9,192 nucleotides of DNA from Methanocorpusculum sp. (GCA_029987045.1 DALTWN010000026.1:1-9192); one strand, 5' to 3'; positions 1-6,663 are shown, counted from the first letter of the stretch. The notes: generated by a model not told the origin, from the sequence alone. Numbers and translations are program-made.

Positions 1-45
1 ACTCTGGTTACGGTCGATGGTACTGAAGGAACGGTAACCTATTAA
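1..45 (+). CDS. C-terminal tail of an upstream gene, possibly a PEP-utilising enzyme (partial)
   Basis: Reading from base 1 gives 14 codons, TLVTVDGTEGTVTY, then TAA at 43-45, 7 bp before the next start codon. The pattern V-D-G-T-x-G-x-V-x-Y resembles the end of the PEP-utilising (swivelling phosphohistidine) domain found at the C terminus of archaeal phosphoenolpyruvate synthase-like proteins. The stretch is very short, so the family call is a guess. The tight spacing fits co-transcription with the radical SAM gene that follows, which has no obvious promoter or Shine-Dalgarno of its own. Confidence 0.35.
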   Translation, partial: TLVTVDGTEGTVTY

Positions 46-52
46 TCCAGTC

Positions 53-1162
53 ATGAATATCGTCTGGCGATACATCACTGCTTCGCGGAATACATATGCA
101 GTTCTGTTCGCTGCATGCGAGAAGTACGGGTTTCTGCTTGAACCTGCCGAAACACCCGAAGAGCTTGCGGCGGCAGACATCGTCTGTTACAGTCTGAACA
201 GTCTGAACTATGCCGATTATGTCGAAGAAATGCAGTCGCTCGATGCGATTGTAATTGCCGGCGGTCCTCATCCGTCGGCATGTCCGGATGAAGTTCTCAA
301 GGTCGCGGACTATGTGGTGATTGGTGAAGGCGAACGTTCACTTCCTCGTTTGCTCTCTGCACTGACCGAAGGAAAGAATCCGTCGGGAATTCCTGGAATC
401 GCTTCTAGCACGGGCTATACGCCGCTCGATTATTCGGTGCGTCTGGATGCATTTCCCTGTTTTACCCGTATGAAAGGGTATATTGAACTGACGCGCGGGT
501 GTCCGTTTAATTGCGGATATTGTCAGACCCCGCGTCTGCATGGACGCAGAATGCGTCATCGCTCTAGGGAAGATGTTGTTAAGGCAGCTTCACGGTTCAG
601 GGATGCCCGGTTTGTTACGCCGAATGCATTTGCCTATGGTTCTGCAGATGGCAGACATCCCGAGGTAGAAAAGCTTGAACGTCTTCTTCAGTCATTGCCG
701 GATAACAATATCTATCTTGGAACGTTTCCGTCGGAAGTACGTCCGGAGTTCGTTCTGCCGGAAACCGCCGAACTGGTTGTCCAGTACTGTTCCAATACCA
801 ATCTGCATTTCGGAGCACAATCGGGATCCGACGCCGTTCTGAAAGCTTTGCATCGCGGTCATGGTACAGCAGAAGTCTTCTCTGCTCTGGATACCTGCCG
901 TGACTTTCATCTGAAGCCGGTAGTGGATGTCATCTTCGGGTTCCCGTTCGAGACAGATGAAGATGAGGAAAAGACGCTGGATCTGGTCAAGGAGGTTTCA
1001 CGCCGGGGTAAGATCCATGTGCATTATCTGACGCCATTGCCGGGAACGGATCTTGCAGGAGTTATACCACGTCCTATCCTGCCTGATATCGACAAGAAGC
1101 TTGGGCAGCTTGCGTTGCATGGTCAGGTGACCGGATACTGGCATGACAAGGTATTCGGCTGA
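53..1162 (+). CDS. B12-binding/radical SAM domain protein, MJ1487-like family
   Basis: This 369-residue protein has two parts. Residues 1-105 form a cobalamin-binding-like Rossmann region (AIVIAGGPHPSA near 65-76, then VVIGEGE near 88-94), but the classical DxHxxG cobalamin motif is not visible. A radical SAM domain follows, with the iron-sulfur motif CxxxCxxC at Cys150, Cys154 and Cys157 inside TRGCPFNCGYCQTP. Later SAM-barrel elements are FGAQSGSD (253-260), VIFGFPFET (293-301) and PLPGTDL (328-334). The order and length match the archaeal MJ1487-type family. Such enzymes reductively cleave S-adenosylmethionine to start radical chemistry, but the substrate of this family is not known to me. 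ATG at 53 is chosen because the N-terminal Rossmann strand begins there. No strong Shine-Dalgarno precedes it. The domain call is secure; the exact family is likely. Confidence 0.9.
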   Translation: MNIVWRYITASRNTYAVLFAACEKYGFLLEPAETPEELAAADIVCYSLNSLNYADYVEEMQSLDAIVIAGGPHPSACPDEVLKVADYVVIGEGERSLPRLLSALTEGKNPSGIPGIASSTGYTPLDYSVRLDAFPCFTRMKGYIELTRGCPFNCGYCQTPRLHGRRMRHRSREDVVKAASRFRDARFVTPNAFAYGSADGRHPEVEKLERLLQSLPDNNIYLGTFPSEVRPEFVLPETAELVVQYCSNTNLHFGAQSGSDAVLKALHRGHGTAEVFSALDTCRDFHLKPVVDVIFGFPFETDEDEEKTLDLVKEVSRRGKIHVHYLTPLPGTDLAGVIPRPILPDIDKKLGQLALHGQVTGYWHDKVFG

Positions 1163-2340
1163 TTATCCGTCTGTTTTGTACCTCTCCTCTTTTAGCTGAA
1201 TAGTTCTGGTATCTGGGTGTTTTCCTCTGGATTCGGTATTTAGTCGTGCTGATTTTTTGATGCCGATTTTGATATGATTTTTGACATGTTTTTGTATAGC
1301 ATTATATGGTTTATTGTATGTGTATTTTTGGCCATTCAAATGATGCAGGAAGAAAATAAGCTCAATTTGGGCGTATTTTTCTTATCATGTGTGGAGCAAT
1401 CGTGGTGATGCCTGAGTATTGGGGGTTTTCATCCACGGGTGCTATTGGCAGGTATCTGTCAATCTTCGGGGAAAAACTGCACTGTCTCTATGGAATGGTG
1501 GGGTTTAACGGGGTTTTTGGCTGTATTCTGCTTTGGATCCATGTGGTTCTTGCCTATGTATGGAATCAATGGATTCGTGGTCTGATTGCAGGAATTGCCG
1601 AGATGTATGGCCGATGATTGGAAATTGGCTGTTTCTGCAGGGAGGGGCGGGTATGGGTGTTTTTCCTGTAGTTTCTATGTTATTCGTTTGGGTGCTGCAG
1701 ATCCCTCACCCTTTTCAAATTGGTCGTTTCCCGTCAAATCCTTCTTGGAGTGGTTAGAATTCCGAATGTGGTCCCATTTGGGTATTTGGTGACATATATC
1801 GGGTTATTTTGATGCTTCAGCTAGGTGGGCGTTGGTGTTCTTTTCCCAAGATTTCCTTCTATGATGCAGTGTTTTTCTCTTGTATCGGATGGCTGGATTT
1901 GATACGGTTTTTGTCTTATTTGTCTCTGTTCGTGTGCTATTCTGAATCGTTTTTTGTGGCTTGATTTCTGCATCTTGTGTGGGATTGCAGGGCTCTGCGA
2001 TAGGTTCCGGGTCCTCAGGGTGATTTTTGGAAATATGGTTATATTCTGGCAATTGGCAGTATTTCGTGACTTTTGTTCGGTTTTGCTTTTTGACGCCTGC
2101 TCTGTTTTTGCTCATCGGATTGTCCAGAAAAATGCCTGCTAATCTGCAGTGTTCACTGGCAGTTTCGGTTTTCTGTGTTGCTTTTCTGCGGTGCTGCATC
2201 GATGTATCTTCTGCAGTTTTGTACAGAATGTTCGTTGGTTTTGCATCCGGGGGATTTTTCTCTTTGGAAAAAAGTTTGCAACAGAGGTGCAGTAGTTGTT
2301 GCATTGGTGGTCGGGTTCCGATTCACGATGTGTCCGATCA
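1163..2340. other. Gene-free tract with extreme T+G bias on the + strand
   Basis: I see no gene I can support in these roughly 1.2 kb. Base use is strikingly asymmetric. Hand counts give A5 C10 G14 T31 for 1921-1980 and A7 C9 G18 T26 for 1501-1560. G-runs of four or more (near 1421, 1468, 1499, 1510, 1643 and 2249) lie on the + strand, with almost no C-runs until 1751 onward. Open frames here encode only what skewed DNA gives: F/V/L/C/W-rich peptides on + and K/T/N/Q/P-rich ones on minus. None has a Shine-Dalgarno or a recognisable motif. The palindromic word TGCA, often as TGCAG, recurs. The tract could be an eroded gene, a long untranslated RNA or a structural chromosome region. The sequence alone does not decide. 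Confidence 0.7.
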
Positions 2341-2503
2341 ATCTTTTTCAGTCCGAACTTTATCAAAAACTCATGGTTGAGTTGGGACCCAATAAAATTT
2401 CAAACAGAGTGCTGAAAGTGCTGATTTCTCTCCAACTTTGGGAAAAATTGCCCTTCATATCGCGATTTTGAGACGTTTTTGACACTTGTCCAAGGTATTC
2501 GGT

Positions 2504-2522
2504 CGTTTTGAAAATTAAAACG
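2504..2522. repeat. Small inverted repeat (6-bp arms, 7-nt loop)
   Basis: CGTTTT (2504-2509) and AAAACG (2517-2522) are perfect reverse complements around GAAAATT. A second hairpin abuts it directly. This is weak on its own in AT-rich DNA. Confidence 0.4.
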
Positions 2523-2552
2523 CCTTAAAATTCGTTTATGCAATTTTGAAGG
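2523..2552. repeat. Hairpin with 10-bp bulged stem
   Basis: CCTTAAAATT (2523-2532) pairs with AATTTTGAAGG (2542-2552) if one G is bulged, leaving a 9-nt loop. It sits immediately after the 2504-2522 repeat. It could be an RNA hairpin or a protein-binding site, and no function can be assigned. Confidence 0.4.
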
Positions 2553-2644
2553 ATCTGGGCCTTTCTTCGTCTTCCAGGATTTCTGGCTGCTCGGGGACTT
2601 TTTCGGCTGAAAATGGTTGAAATTGTAAAAACCTCATTTAATGG

Positions 2645-2661
2645 TTATTTTTTAAAAATAA
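2645..2661. promoter_or_regulatory. Perfect AT-only palindrome, possible distal promoter element
   Basis: TTATTTTT (2645-2652) and AAAAATAA (2654-2661) are perfect reverse complements around one T. The TTTAAAAATA core could serve as a TATA box. Initiation about 25 bp downstream would give a transcript running through the 28-bp palindrome. Low complexity makes the symmetry less surprising. Confidence 0.35.
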
Positions 2662-2704
2662 GTTCATTTTTGACGTTTTTTAGAACTGGAAATACCCCTA
2701 AAAT

Positions 2705-2732
2705 ATGTCGCATAATATGTATTATGCGAAAT
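2705..2732. other. dif: Candidate dif recombination site (11-6-11 palindrome)
   Basis: The left arm ATGTCGCATAA (2705-2715) and the right arm TTATGCGAAAT (2722-2732) are reverse complements at 10 of 11 positions around the 6-bp centre TATGTA. Symmetry stops at exactly 28 bp, the length of Xer dif sites. The arms end inward in ATAA and TTAT, as in the E. coli and Pyrococcus dif sites as I recall them. The right arm differs from the E. coli XerD-side arm TTATGTTAAAT at two positions. The site lies 38 bp before the start of the Xer-type recombinase at 2771, an arrangement known for streptococcal difSL/xerS. The alternative is an operator for autoregulation of the recombinase. The structure is certain; the dif identity is a strong inference. 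Confidence 0.7.
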
Positions 2733-2743
2733 TATTATATTTT
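2731..2743 (+). promoter_or_regulatory. TATA-like box for the recombinase gene
   Basis: ATTATTATATTTT begins at the edge of the 28-bp palindrome. Initiation about 25 bp downstream (roughly 2760-2765) would give a very short leader before ATG 2771. A weak AGGT at 2756-2759 lies 11 nt before that ATG. Protein bound at the palindrome would probably interfere with TBP/TFB here. Confidence 0.45.
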
Positions 2744-2770
2744 CAGACGTCAAATAGGTCAGTAATAACC

Positions 2771-3688
2771 ATGGTTGAAGTAAATCGAACATTCGGAACC
2801 TGGATTCCTCGCTATGTCAGCAATATCAGGACCAGGAATTATTCTGAAAATACGGTGGAAGCTTATGAGCGTGTGCTCAAGCTCTACGCCCGGTATGTTG
2901 CTTATGTCACTCAGTCCGAGGGAGTGCCGCCGGAAAATACGGATAAGATAGCGGAAATGCCCTTGTCTGCAGGAATTGACGTCTCTTCCTACGATATTCT
3001 GGATTTCTTCACGCTGATACGGAATGAACGTCATCTTTCCGCTGCAAGTATCCATCAATATGACTCTGCTTTATCCTCATTTTACGCTTATTTGCTCAAA
3101 CAGAGCCTGATTGAGGCGAATCCGATGGCTAAGGTGGAGCGTCCGAAGATCAAGGATCGTGAGCTGAAATACCTGCGTCACCAGCAGGTTATGGAATTCA
3201 TCCATTCCCTGCCGAATCCCCGTGATTCTCTCATAGTTCGGACGATTTATTCGACAGGAATGCGTATTTCCGAGATCTGTGCGATGCAGATCGAGCATAT
3301 TGATTTTACGGAAGAAACGGTCCGCGTTCGCGGAAAAGGCGGCAAAATACGCGTAGTTTTCTGCGATCACGAGACGCTCAGACTGATTCGGGAACACATT
3401 TCTGGCCGGAAAACAGGCTTTGTTTTCGAAGGGCGCGGGGGGAATGCCATATCCCCGCGTACGGTGCAGCATGTATTCGAACAGTATGCTCCGGAAGGTA
3501 TTACTCCGCATAAGATCAGACACAGCTACGCTACCGAATTATACCGGTATTCCCACAATATACGGGTAGTTCAGGAGAATCTTGGTCATACTTCCATCAA
3601 AACGACGGAAATCTATGTCCATACCGACCTTGATGAACGCAGAAATGCATACCGTCAGTACTTCCCGTTGGCAAATGGGGAGATATAA
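2771..3688 (+). CDS. xerA: Xer-type tyrosine recombinase (XerA-like)
   Basis: This 305-residue tyrosine recombinase is predicted to cut and rejoin DNA at paired sites, most simply resolving chromosome dimers at dif. An N-terminal SAM-like core-binding domain (about 5-125) precedes the catalytic domain. All catalytic residues are present: Arg165 in STGMRISE, Lys189 in RGKGGK, His247 and Arg250 in PHKIRH, His273 in ENLGH and the nucleophile Tyr282 in TTEIYVH. Length and motif order match archaeal XerA better than phage integrases, and no att sites or cargo genes are seen. An in-frame ATG at 2705 would add 22 residues (MSHNMYYAK...), but those codons lie in the 28-bp palindrome and a TATA-like box follows them. 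ATG 2771, just before the conserved domain, is therefore preferred. No partner recombinase is nearby, as expected for a one-recombinase system. Confidence 0.9.
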   Translation: MVEVNRTFGTWIPRYVSNIRTRNYSENTVEAYERVLKLYARYVAYVTQSEGVPPENTDKIAEMPLSAGIDVSSYDILDFFTLIRNERHLSAASIHQYDSALSSFYAYLLKQSLIEANPMAKVERPKIKDRELKYLRHQQVMEFIHSLPNPRDSLIVRTIYSTGMRISEICAMQIEHIDFTEETVRVRGKGGKIRVVFCDHETLRLIREHISGRKTGFVFEGRGGNAISPRTVQHVFEQYAPEGITPHKIRHSYATELYRYSHNIRVVQENLGHTSIKTTEIYVHTDLDERRNAYRQYFPLANGEI

Positions 3689-3724
3689 TTCATTCTCGAT
3701 AGTATTAATACAGTTAGAAATAAA

Positions 3725-3732
3725 CCATATAA
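3725..3732 (+). promoter_or_regulatory. TATA-like box for the gene at 3763
   Basis: CCATATAA lies about 31 bp before ATG 3763 in the 74-bp gap after the recombinase stop. Predicted initiation near 3757 would leave almost no leader, and no Shine-Dalgarno is visible, which suggests a leaderless-type transcript. Confidence 0.45.
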
Positions 3733-3762
3733 TGCTATACGTGTAATCGGTGTAAAATTTCC

Positions 3763-4803
3763 ATGGATGATGAATACCAGAACCCCGAAAATATACTGCA
3801 GGAATCAGCACTGAACGAAACACTGGAGAATCAGATTTCGCTCGAAGCATCCGAAGAATCATCTCTGGTTTCTCCGGAACCGACAGAGATACCGACAGAA
3901 GCAGCAGAATCTTCTCAAATACCTGCTGAATCTGTCGCATCTCCTCAAGACTCCGTTGCAATCCCGATCGAGAATCAGGAATCTGTGGCAGCGGATAACC
4001 CGGAGACTCCTGCTGTCTCTGCTGATGTATCCTCTCTTTCGACAGAAGAATCCACAGAATCCGTGGATGCAGGATCTCCAGAAGAGCCCGCACTGAAACC
4101 GGGGGAGGTTGCTGATCGCGATGATTACTTTACCGGAGAACCGCCGAAACTGAAATACTATGATGAAGCGGAACGTCAGGAAGAGATCAACAAATACAAG
4201 AAATTCAAGAAGGTCGATGGCGAAACCTATCGTAAAGTCAATGTTTTCCTGCGGAAACGTACCTATATTACCGCCCGGGAATGGGCGCTGGCTCGTCTCT
4301 GTGCCGATTTCAAGACTCCGTACGGGTCGGAGATGACATTTATCGGGGAACATCTGCCGGAACTCTGTCCGTTCATGCAGGAACCGTATTCTCCGCAGGC
4401 GGTAAATCAGGCACGTACCTCATTCAAGCGCAAGGTGAGAAAATCCGCAGCAACATTCCTTTATGGTGCAATGTGCGGGTTCTTTACGCCGGAAGAGCTT
4501 GATGATATCCTGTTCGAAGCGAATGAAGTATCAAAGTTCTTCCTGGAAATTGAGGGGACTACCCTTGAACTTGATGAGGAAATCGATATTGAGGATAAGA
4601 TTTCAAAGATCATGAAAGGTCTGGGAAGCTCTGCACGTTCCATTCTCAAGACGCGTATGGCAGATGAGGAAGAGGACGATGACGATGTTATCGTCGTTCC
4701 GGTTGAAGAGTCTGCAAGACCATCTGAAAACAAGGATGAATCTGCAGAAGATGAGAGCGACTCGGGGTCTTCAAAGAAAGAAGACGATACTGCAGCTCAA
4801 TAA
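3763..4803 (+). CDS. Conserved archaeal protein with acidic tails (probably DUF5806 family)
   Basis: The 346-residue protein has three parts. Residues 1-120 are a low-complexity, Glu/Ser/Pro-rich acidic tail with repeated ES, PE and TE words. Residues 128-300 form a well-ordered core: INKYKKFKKVDGETYRKVNVFLRKRTYITAREWALARLCADFKT-like sequence, split by basic helices (FKRKVRKSAATFLYGAM, 221-237) and TPEELDDILFEANEVSKFFLEIEG (242-265). Residues 300-346 are a second acidic tail with a run of D and E. No signal peptide or membrane segment is seen. From memory, the core matches a family conserved in haloarchaea and methanogens (DUF5806) whose function is unknown. The basic core with ITAREWALARLCADF and QAVNQAR helices could bind nucleic acid, with the acidic tails acting as a shield or partner site, but that is speculation. 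It has its own TATA box and terminator, so it is probably monocistronic. Confidence 0.85.
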   Translation: MDDEYQNPENILQESALNETLENQISLEASEESSLVSPEPTEIPTEAAESSQIPAESVASPQDSVAIPIENQESVAADNPETPAVSADVSSLSTEESTESVDAGSPEEPALKPGEVADRDDYFTGEPPKLKYYDEAERQEEINKYKKFKKVDGETYRKVNVFLRKRTYITAREWALARLCADFKTPYGSEMTFIGEHLPELCPFMQEPYSPQAVNQARTSFKRKVRKSAATFLYGAMCGFFTPEELDDILFEANEVSKFFLEIEGTTLELDEEIDIEDKISKIMKGLGSSARSILKTRMADEEEDDDDVIVVPVEESARPSENKDESAEDESDSGSSKKEDDTAAQ

Positions 4804-4814
4804 AATCACATAAC

Positions 4815-4821
4815 TTTTTTT
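4815..4821 (+). terminator. T-run terminator after the DUF5806-like gene
   Basis: Seven T residues lie 11 bp after the stop at 4803, in the 47-bp gap before glmM, typical of archaeal intrinsic termination. No hairpin precedes it. Confidence 0.5.
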
Positions 4822-4850
4822 GTCAGGCACGCTGATATTCATAAGTATAT

Positions 4851-6227
4851 ATGGCGCTTGAAAAACTTGAAAAGAAATATTTCGGTACCAATGGTGCCCG
4901 CGGTGTCACGGGTAAGGATATGAATCCGGTGTTTGCCCTGGGTATTGCAGAGGCCTATGCAACACTTCTCGGTCCCGGAAAGACCATAGGTCTCGGTATG
5001 GATACCCGTACTTCTGGTCCTGCCCTTGCCGCGGCAGTCAAGGCAGGAATTACCGGATGTGGCTGCAATATCATTGATTTCGGTATTCTGCCGACCCCCG
5101 CTCTGCAGTATGTGATTCTTGCAAAGAAACTGGATGGGGGTATCATGATTACGGCATCTCACAATCCGCCGGAATACAACGGTATCAAGATTATCGAAGC
5201 TGACGGTACGGAAATGGGTGACGAGCGGACGATTGCCATTGAACAGCTGTTCATTAACAATCAGCAGAAGACTGCCGACTGGGACAAGCTTGGATGGGCT
5301 AAAGATGACCTGGAAGCCTATCAGCTCTATATCGATGCTATTGTTTCCGGATTCCCGAAGGACATTGGTGCGGGCATTACCATTGCCATCGATCCGGGAT
5401 CTGGTGCTGCATGCAAAACAGCTCCGGAAATCTTCCGTCGGCTTGGATGTACGGTAAAAGTCATCAATCCAGAGTTCGATGGAACGTTCCCGGGACGTCT
5501 GCCGGAACCGTCGGAAGAGGGATTGCGTAACCTTTCGGAACTGGTTGTATCTTCTGGAGCGGCATTCGGTATTGCTCATGACGGTGATGCGGATCGTGCG
5601 GTTTTCGTCGATGAAAAAGGAAAATTCATGGATGGAAACATCACTCTTGCCCTGCTTGCATCCTACTATGCGGAACAGCATCCAGGAGGAGAGATTGTCA
5701 CTCCAGTCAGTTCATCGGGAATCATCGAAGCAGCAGGGCAGGAATACGGATGCACTACGCTCTATACGGTCGTCGGCAGTCCGTATGTCGCACGTACGAT
5801 GCGTGAAGAGCTTGATGCCGGTAAGAACGTCATTATCGGCGGCGAAGGAAACGGCGGTGTCATCTATCCGAAACATCAGTTCTGTCGTGACGGTGGCATG
5901 TCGGGTGCGGTCCTTCTTGCTCTGCTGAGTACACGTAAGGTAGCTCTTTCCTCTCTGATTGCAAAGCTTCCGAAGTTTACTATGTATCAGGAAAAACGCA
6001 CGACTGCGAAGGCAAAAGAGATTACCGCCCACATGAAGGAATACTTCAAGGATCTTCCGATGGATACCCGTGACGGTATCCGCATTACCAAGGGCGGAGC
6101 ATGGGCGCTGATCCGTCCGTCGGGAACCGAACCGCTCATCCGTATATATGCCGAATCACGCGATGAGAAGGAAGCAAAGGCGCTTCTGGATACCATACTG
6201 AAAGAGATTTCACCTTTCCTTTCCTAA
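4851..6227 (+). CDS. glmM: Phosphoglucosamine mutase / phosphomannomutase (alpha-D-phosphohexomutase)
   Basis: This 458-residue protein has all four alpha-D-phosphohexomutase signatures in order. FGTNGARGVTG is at 11-21. The phosphoserine loop TASHNP is at 101-106 with catalytic Ser103. The Mg-binding loop DGDADR is at 244-249. The sugar-recognition loop GGEGNGG is at 330-336 and the phosphate-binding loop RPSGTEP is at 422-428. Such enzymes move phosphate between C6 and C1 of a hexose through a bisphosphate intermediate. The FGTNG start and GEGNGG loop favour glucosamine-6-phosphate to glucosamine-1-phosphate, which supplies UDP-GlcNAc for glycans, but archaeal members can also act on mannose or glucose phosphates. 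ATG 4851 is the only reasonable start because an in-frame TAA lies at 4842. No Shine-Dalgarno is seen. Length and motifs are complete. Confidence 0.93.
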   Translation: MALEKLEKKYFGTNGARGVTGKDMNPVFALGIAEAYATLLGPGKTIGLGMDTRTSGPALAAAVKAGITGCGCNIIDFGILPTPALQYVILAKKLDGGIMITASHNPPEYNGIKIIEADGTEMGDERTIAIEQLFINNQQKTADWDKLGWAKDDLEAYQLYIDAIVSGFPKDIGAGITIAIDPGSGAACKTAPEIFRRLGCTVKVINPEFDGTFPGRLPEPSEEGLRNLSELVVSSGAAFGIAHDGDADRAVFVDEKGKFMDGNITLALLASYYAEQHPGGEIVTPVSSSGIIEAAGQEYGCTTLYTVVGSPYVARTMREELDAGKNVIIGGEGNGGVIYPKHQFCRDGGMSGAVLLALLSTRKVALSSLIAKLPKFTMYQEKRTTAKAKEITAHMKEYFKDLPMDTRDGIRITKGGAWALIRPSGTEPLIRIYAESRDEKEAKALLDTILKEISPFLS

Positions 6228-6233
6228 TTTTTT
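6228..6233 (+). terminator. T-run terminator after glmM
   Basis: Six T residues directly follow the TAA stop at 6225-6227, an archaeal-style terminator without a hairpin. Confidence 0.45.
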
Positions 6234-6243
6234 GCGGCAGTTC

Positions 6244-6250
6244 TATAAGA
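6244..6250 (+). promoter_or_regulatory. TATA-like box for the BofA-like gene
   Basis: TATAAGA lies about 30 bp upstream of ATG 6278, so transcription could begin within 10 bp of the start codon. AGGA at 6272-6275 is only 2 nt from the ATG, too close to act as a normal ribosome binding site. Confidence 0.45.
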
Positions 6251-6277
6251 TATTCACTCGAATAAATATACAGGAAT

Positions 6278-6538
6278 ATGACAGATATCGTTGGGACAAT
6301 TGTATTGGTAGTACTTGCAGTTATTACCTGCATTGTGCTCTACTTTGTTTTTAAGAATGCATTCAAACTGCTCCTCAATGCAGCTGCAGGCGTTGTAATT
6401 CTGCTGATATTGACCGTTTTCAATATCCTTCCGCAGATTGGGGATATCACGGTCGCCAAAGTGGTTGTCTGTGCGGTGGGAGGAGTTATTGGTGTGGCGC
6501 TGATTGTTATCCTTTCATTCTTCGGAATCACTATTTGA
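6278..6538 (+). CDS. BofA-family small membrane protein
   Basis: This 86-residue protein is almost wholly hydrophobic. Membrane segments lie at about 5-25, 35-52 and 59-82, separated by FKNAFKLLLNAAAGVV (25-40), a pattern characteristic of the BofA family (NxxxLLLNAxxG). In Bacillus, BofA is a membrane protein that holds back pro-sigma-K processing during sporulation. Archaea have neither sigma-K nor spores, so the annotation 'sigma-K processing inhibitor' should not be taken as function. At most it hints at a partner for a membrane protease. It follows glmM by 50 bp but has its own T-run and TATA box in between, so it is probably transcribed separately. It converges with the gene at 7235-6672. 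Confidence 0.8.
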   Translation: MTDIVGTIVLVVLAVITCIVLYFVFKNAFKLLLNAAAGVVILLILTVFNILPQIGDITVAKVVVCAVGGVIGVALIVILSFFGITI

Positions 6539-6663
6539 TTGCGCGTCGTTTATCCTTTGAAGAGGTGACTCTTTCCTCATCTATTTTCTCTCCCCGTTGT
6601 TCTCAAGGAAGATTGCAGGATTTTGTAGGAAAAAATACAAGATGTACCCAATTGGTGTGCGGT

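Larger units (their letters stand above)
2341..2704. other. AT-rich intergenic region upstream of the recombinase
   Basis: The T/G asymmetry eases near 2340 and the DNA becomes AT-rich with more A. A + frame ending at 2471 (…LYQKLMVELGPNKISNRVLKVLISLQ…) looks more protein-like over its last 40 codons than anything upstream and might be a gene remnant, but no homologue is recognised. Other contents are inverted repeats at 2504-2522, 2523-2552 and 2645-2661, and the 9-mer GACGTTTTT twice, at 2472 and 2672, exactly 200 bp apart. Confidence 0.6.

Noticed and set aside
1387..1617. 76-codon + frame with hydrophobic stretches resembling a small membrane protein
   Set aside because: Its F, V, G, W and C content follows directly from T/G-rich DNA. 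Overlapping + frames look equally hydrophobic, and no promoter or ribosome binding site is convincing.
1804..2304. 166-codon open frame on the minus strand, the longest in the gene-free tract
   Set aside because: It is rich in K, T, N, Q and P as expected from A/C-rich DNA, has no Shine-Dalgarno, no motif and no domain-like pattern. The skew removes stop codons by chance.
1163..2704. Replication origin
   Set aside because: No orc1/cdc6 gene and no repeated origin-recognition-box-like motif was found. The Xer and dif signals point instead to the terminus.
2771..3688. Recombinase as an integrase of a mobile element, with the T/G-rich tract as its cargo
   Set aside because: No tRNA target, direct-repeat attachment sites, transfer or phage genes are seen, and the protein is of simple XerA type. 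Not excluded if the element boundary lies outside the window.
3859..4353. 164-codon minus-strand frame opposite the DUF5806-like gene
   Set aside because: It is an antisense shadow of the acidic repeat-rich coding sequence, rich in R, F and C with no recognisable feature.
4839..5681. 280-codon minus-strand frame opposite glmM
   Set aside because: glmM on + carries every family motif. The antisense frame is a compositional shadow.
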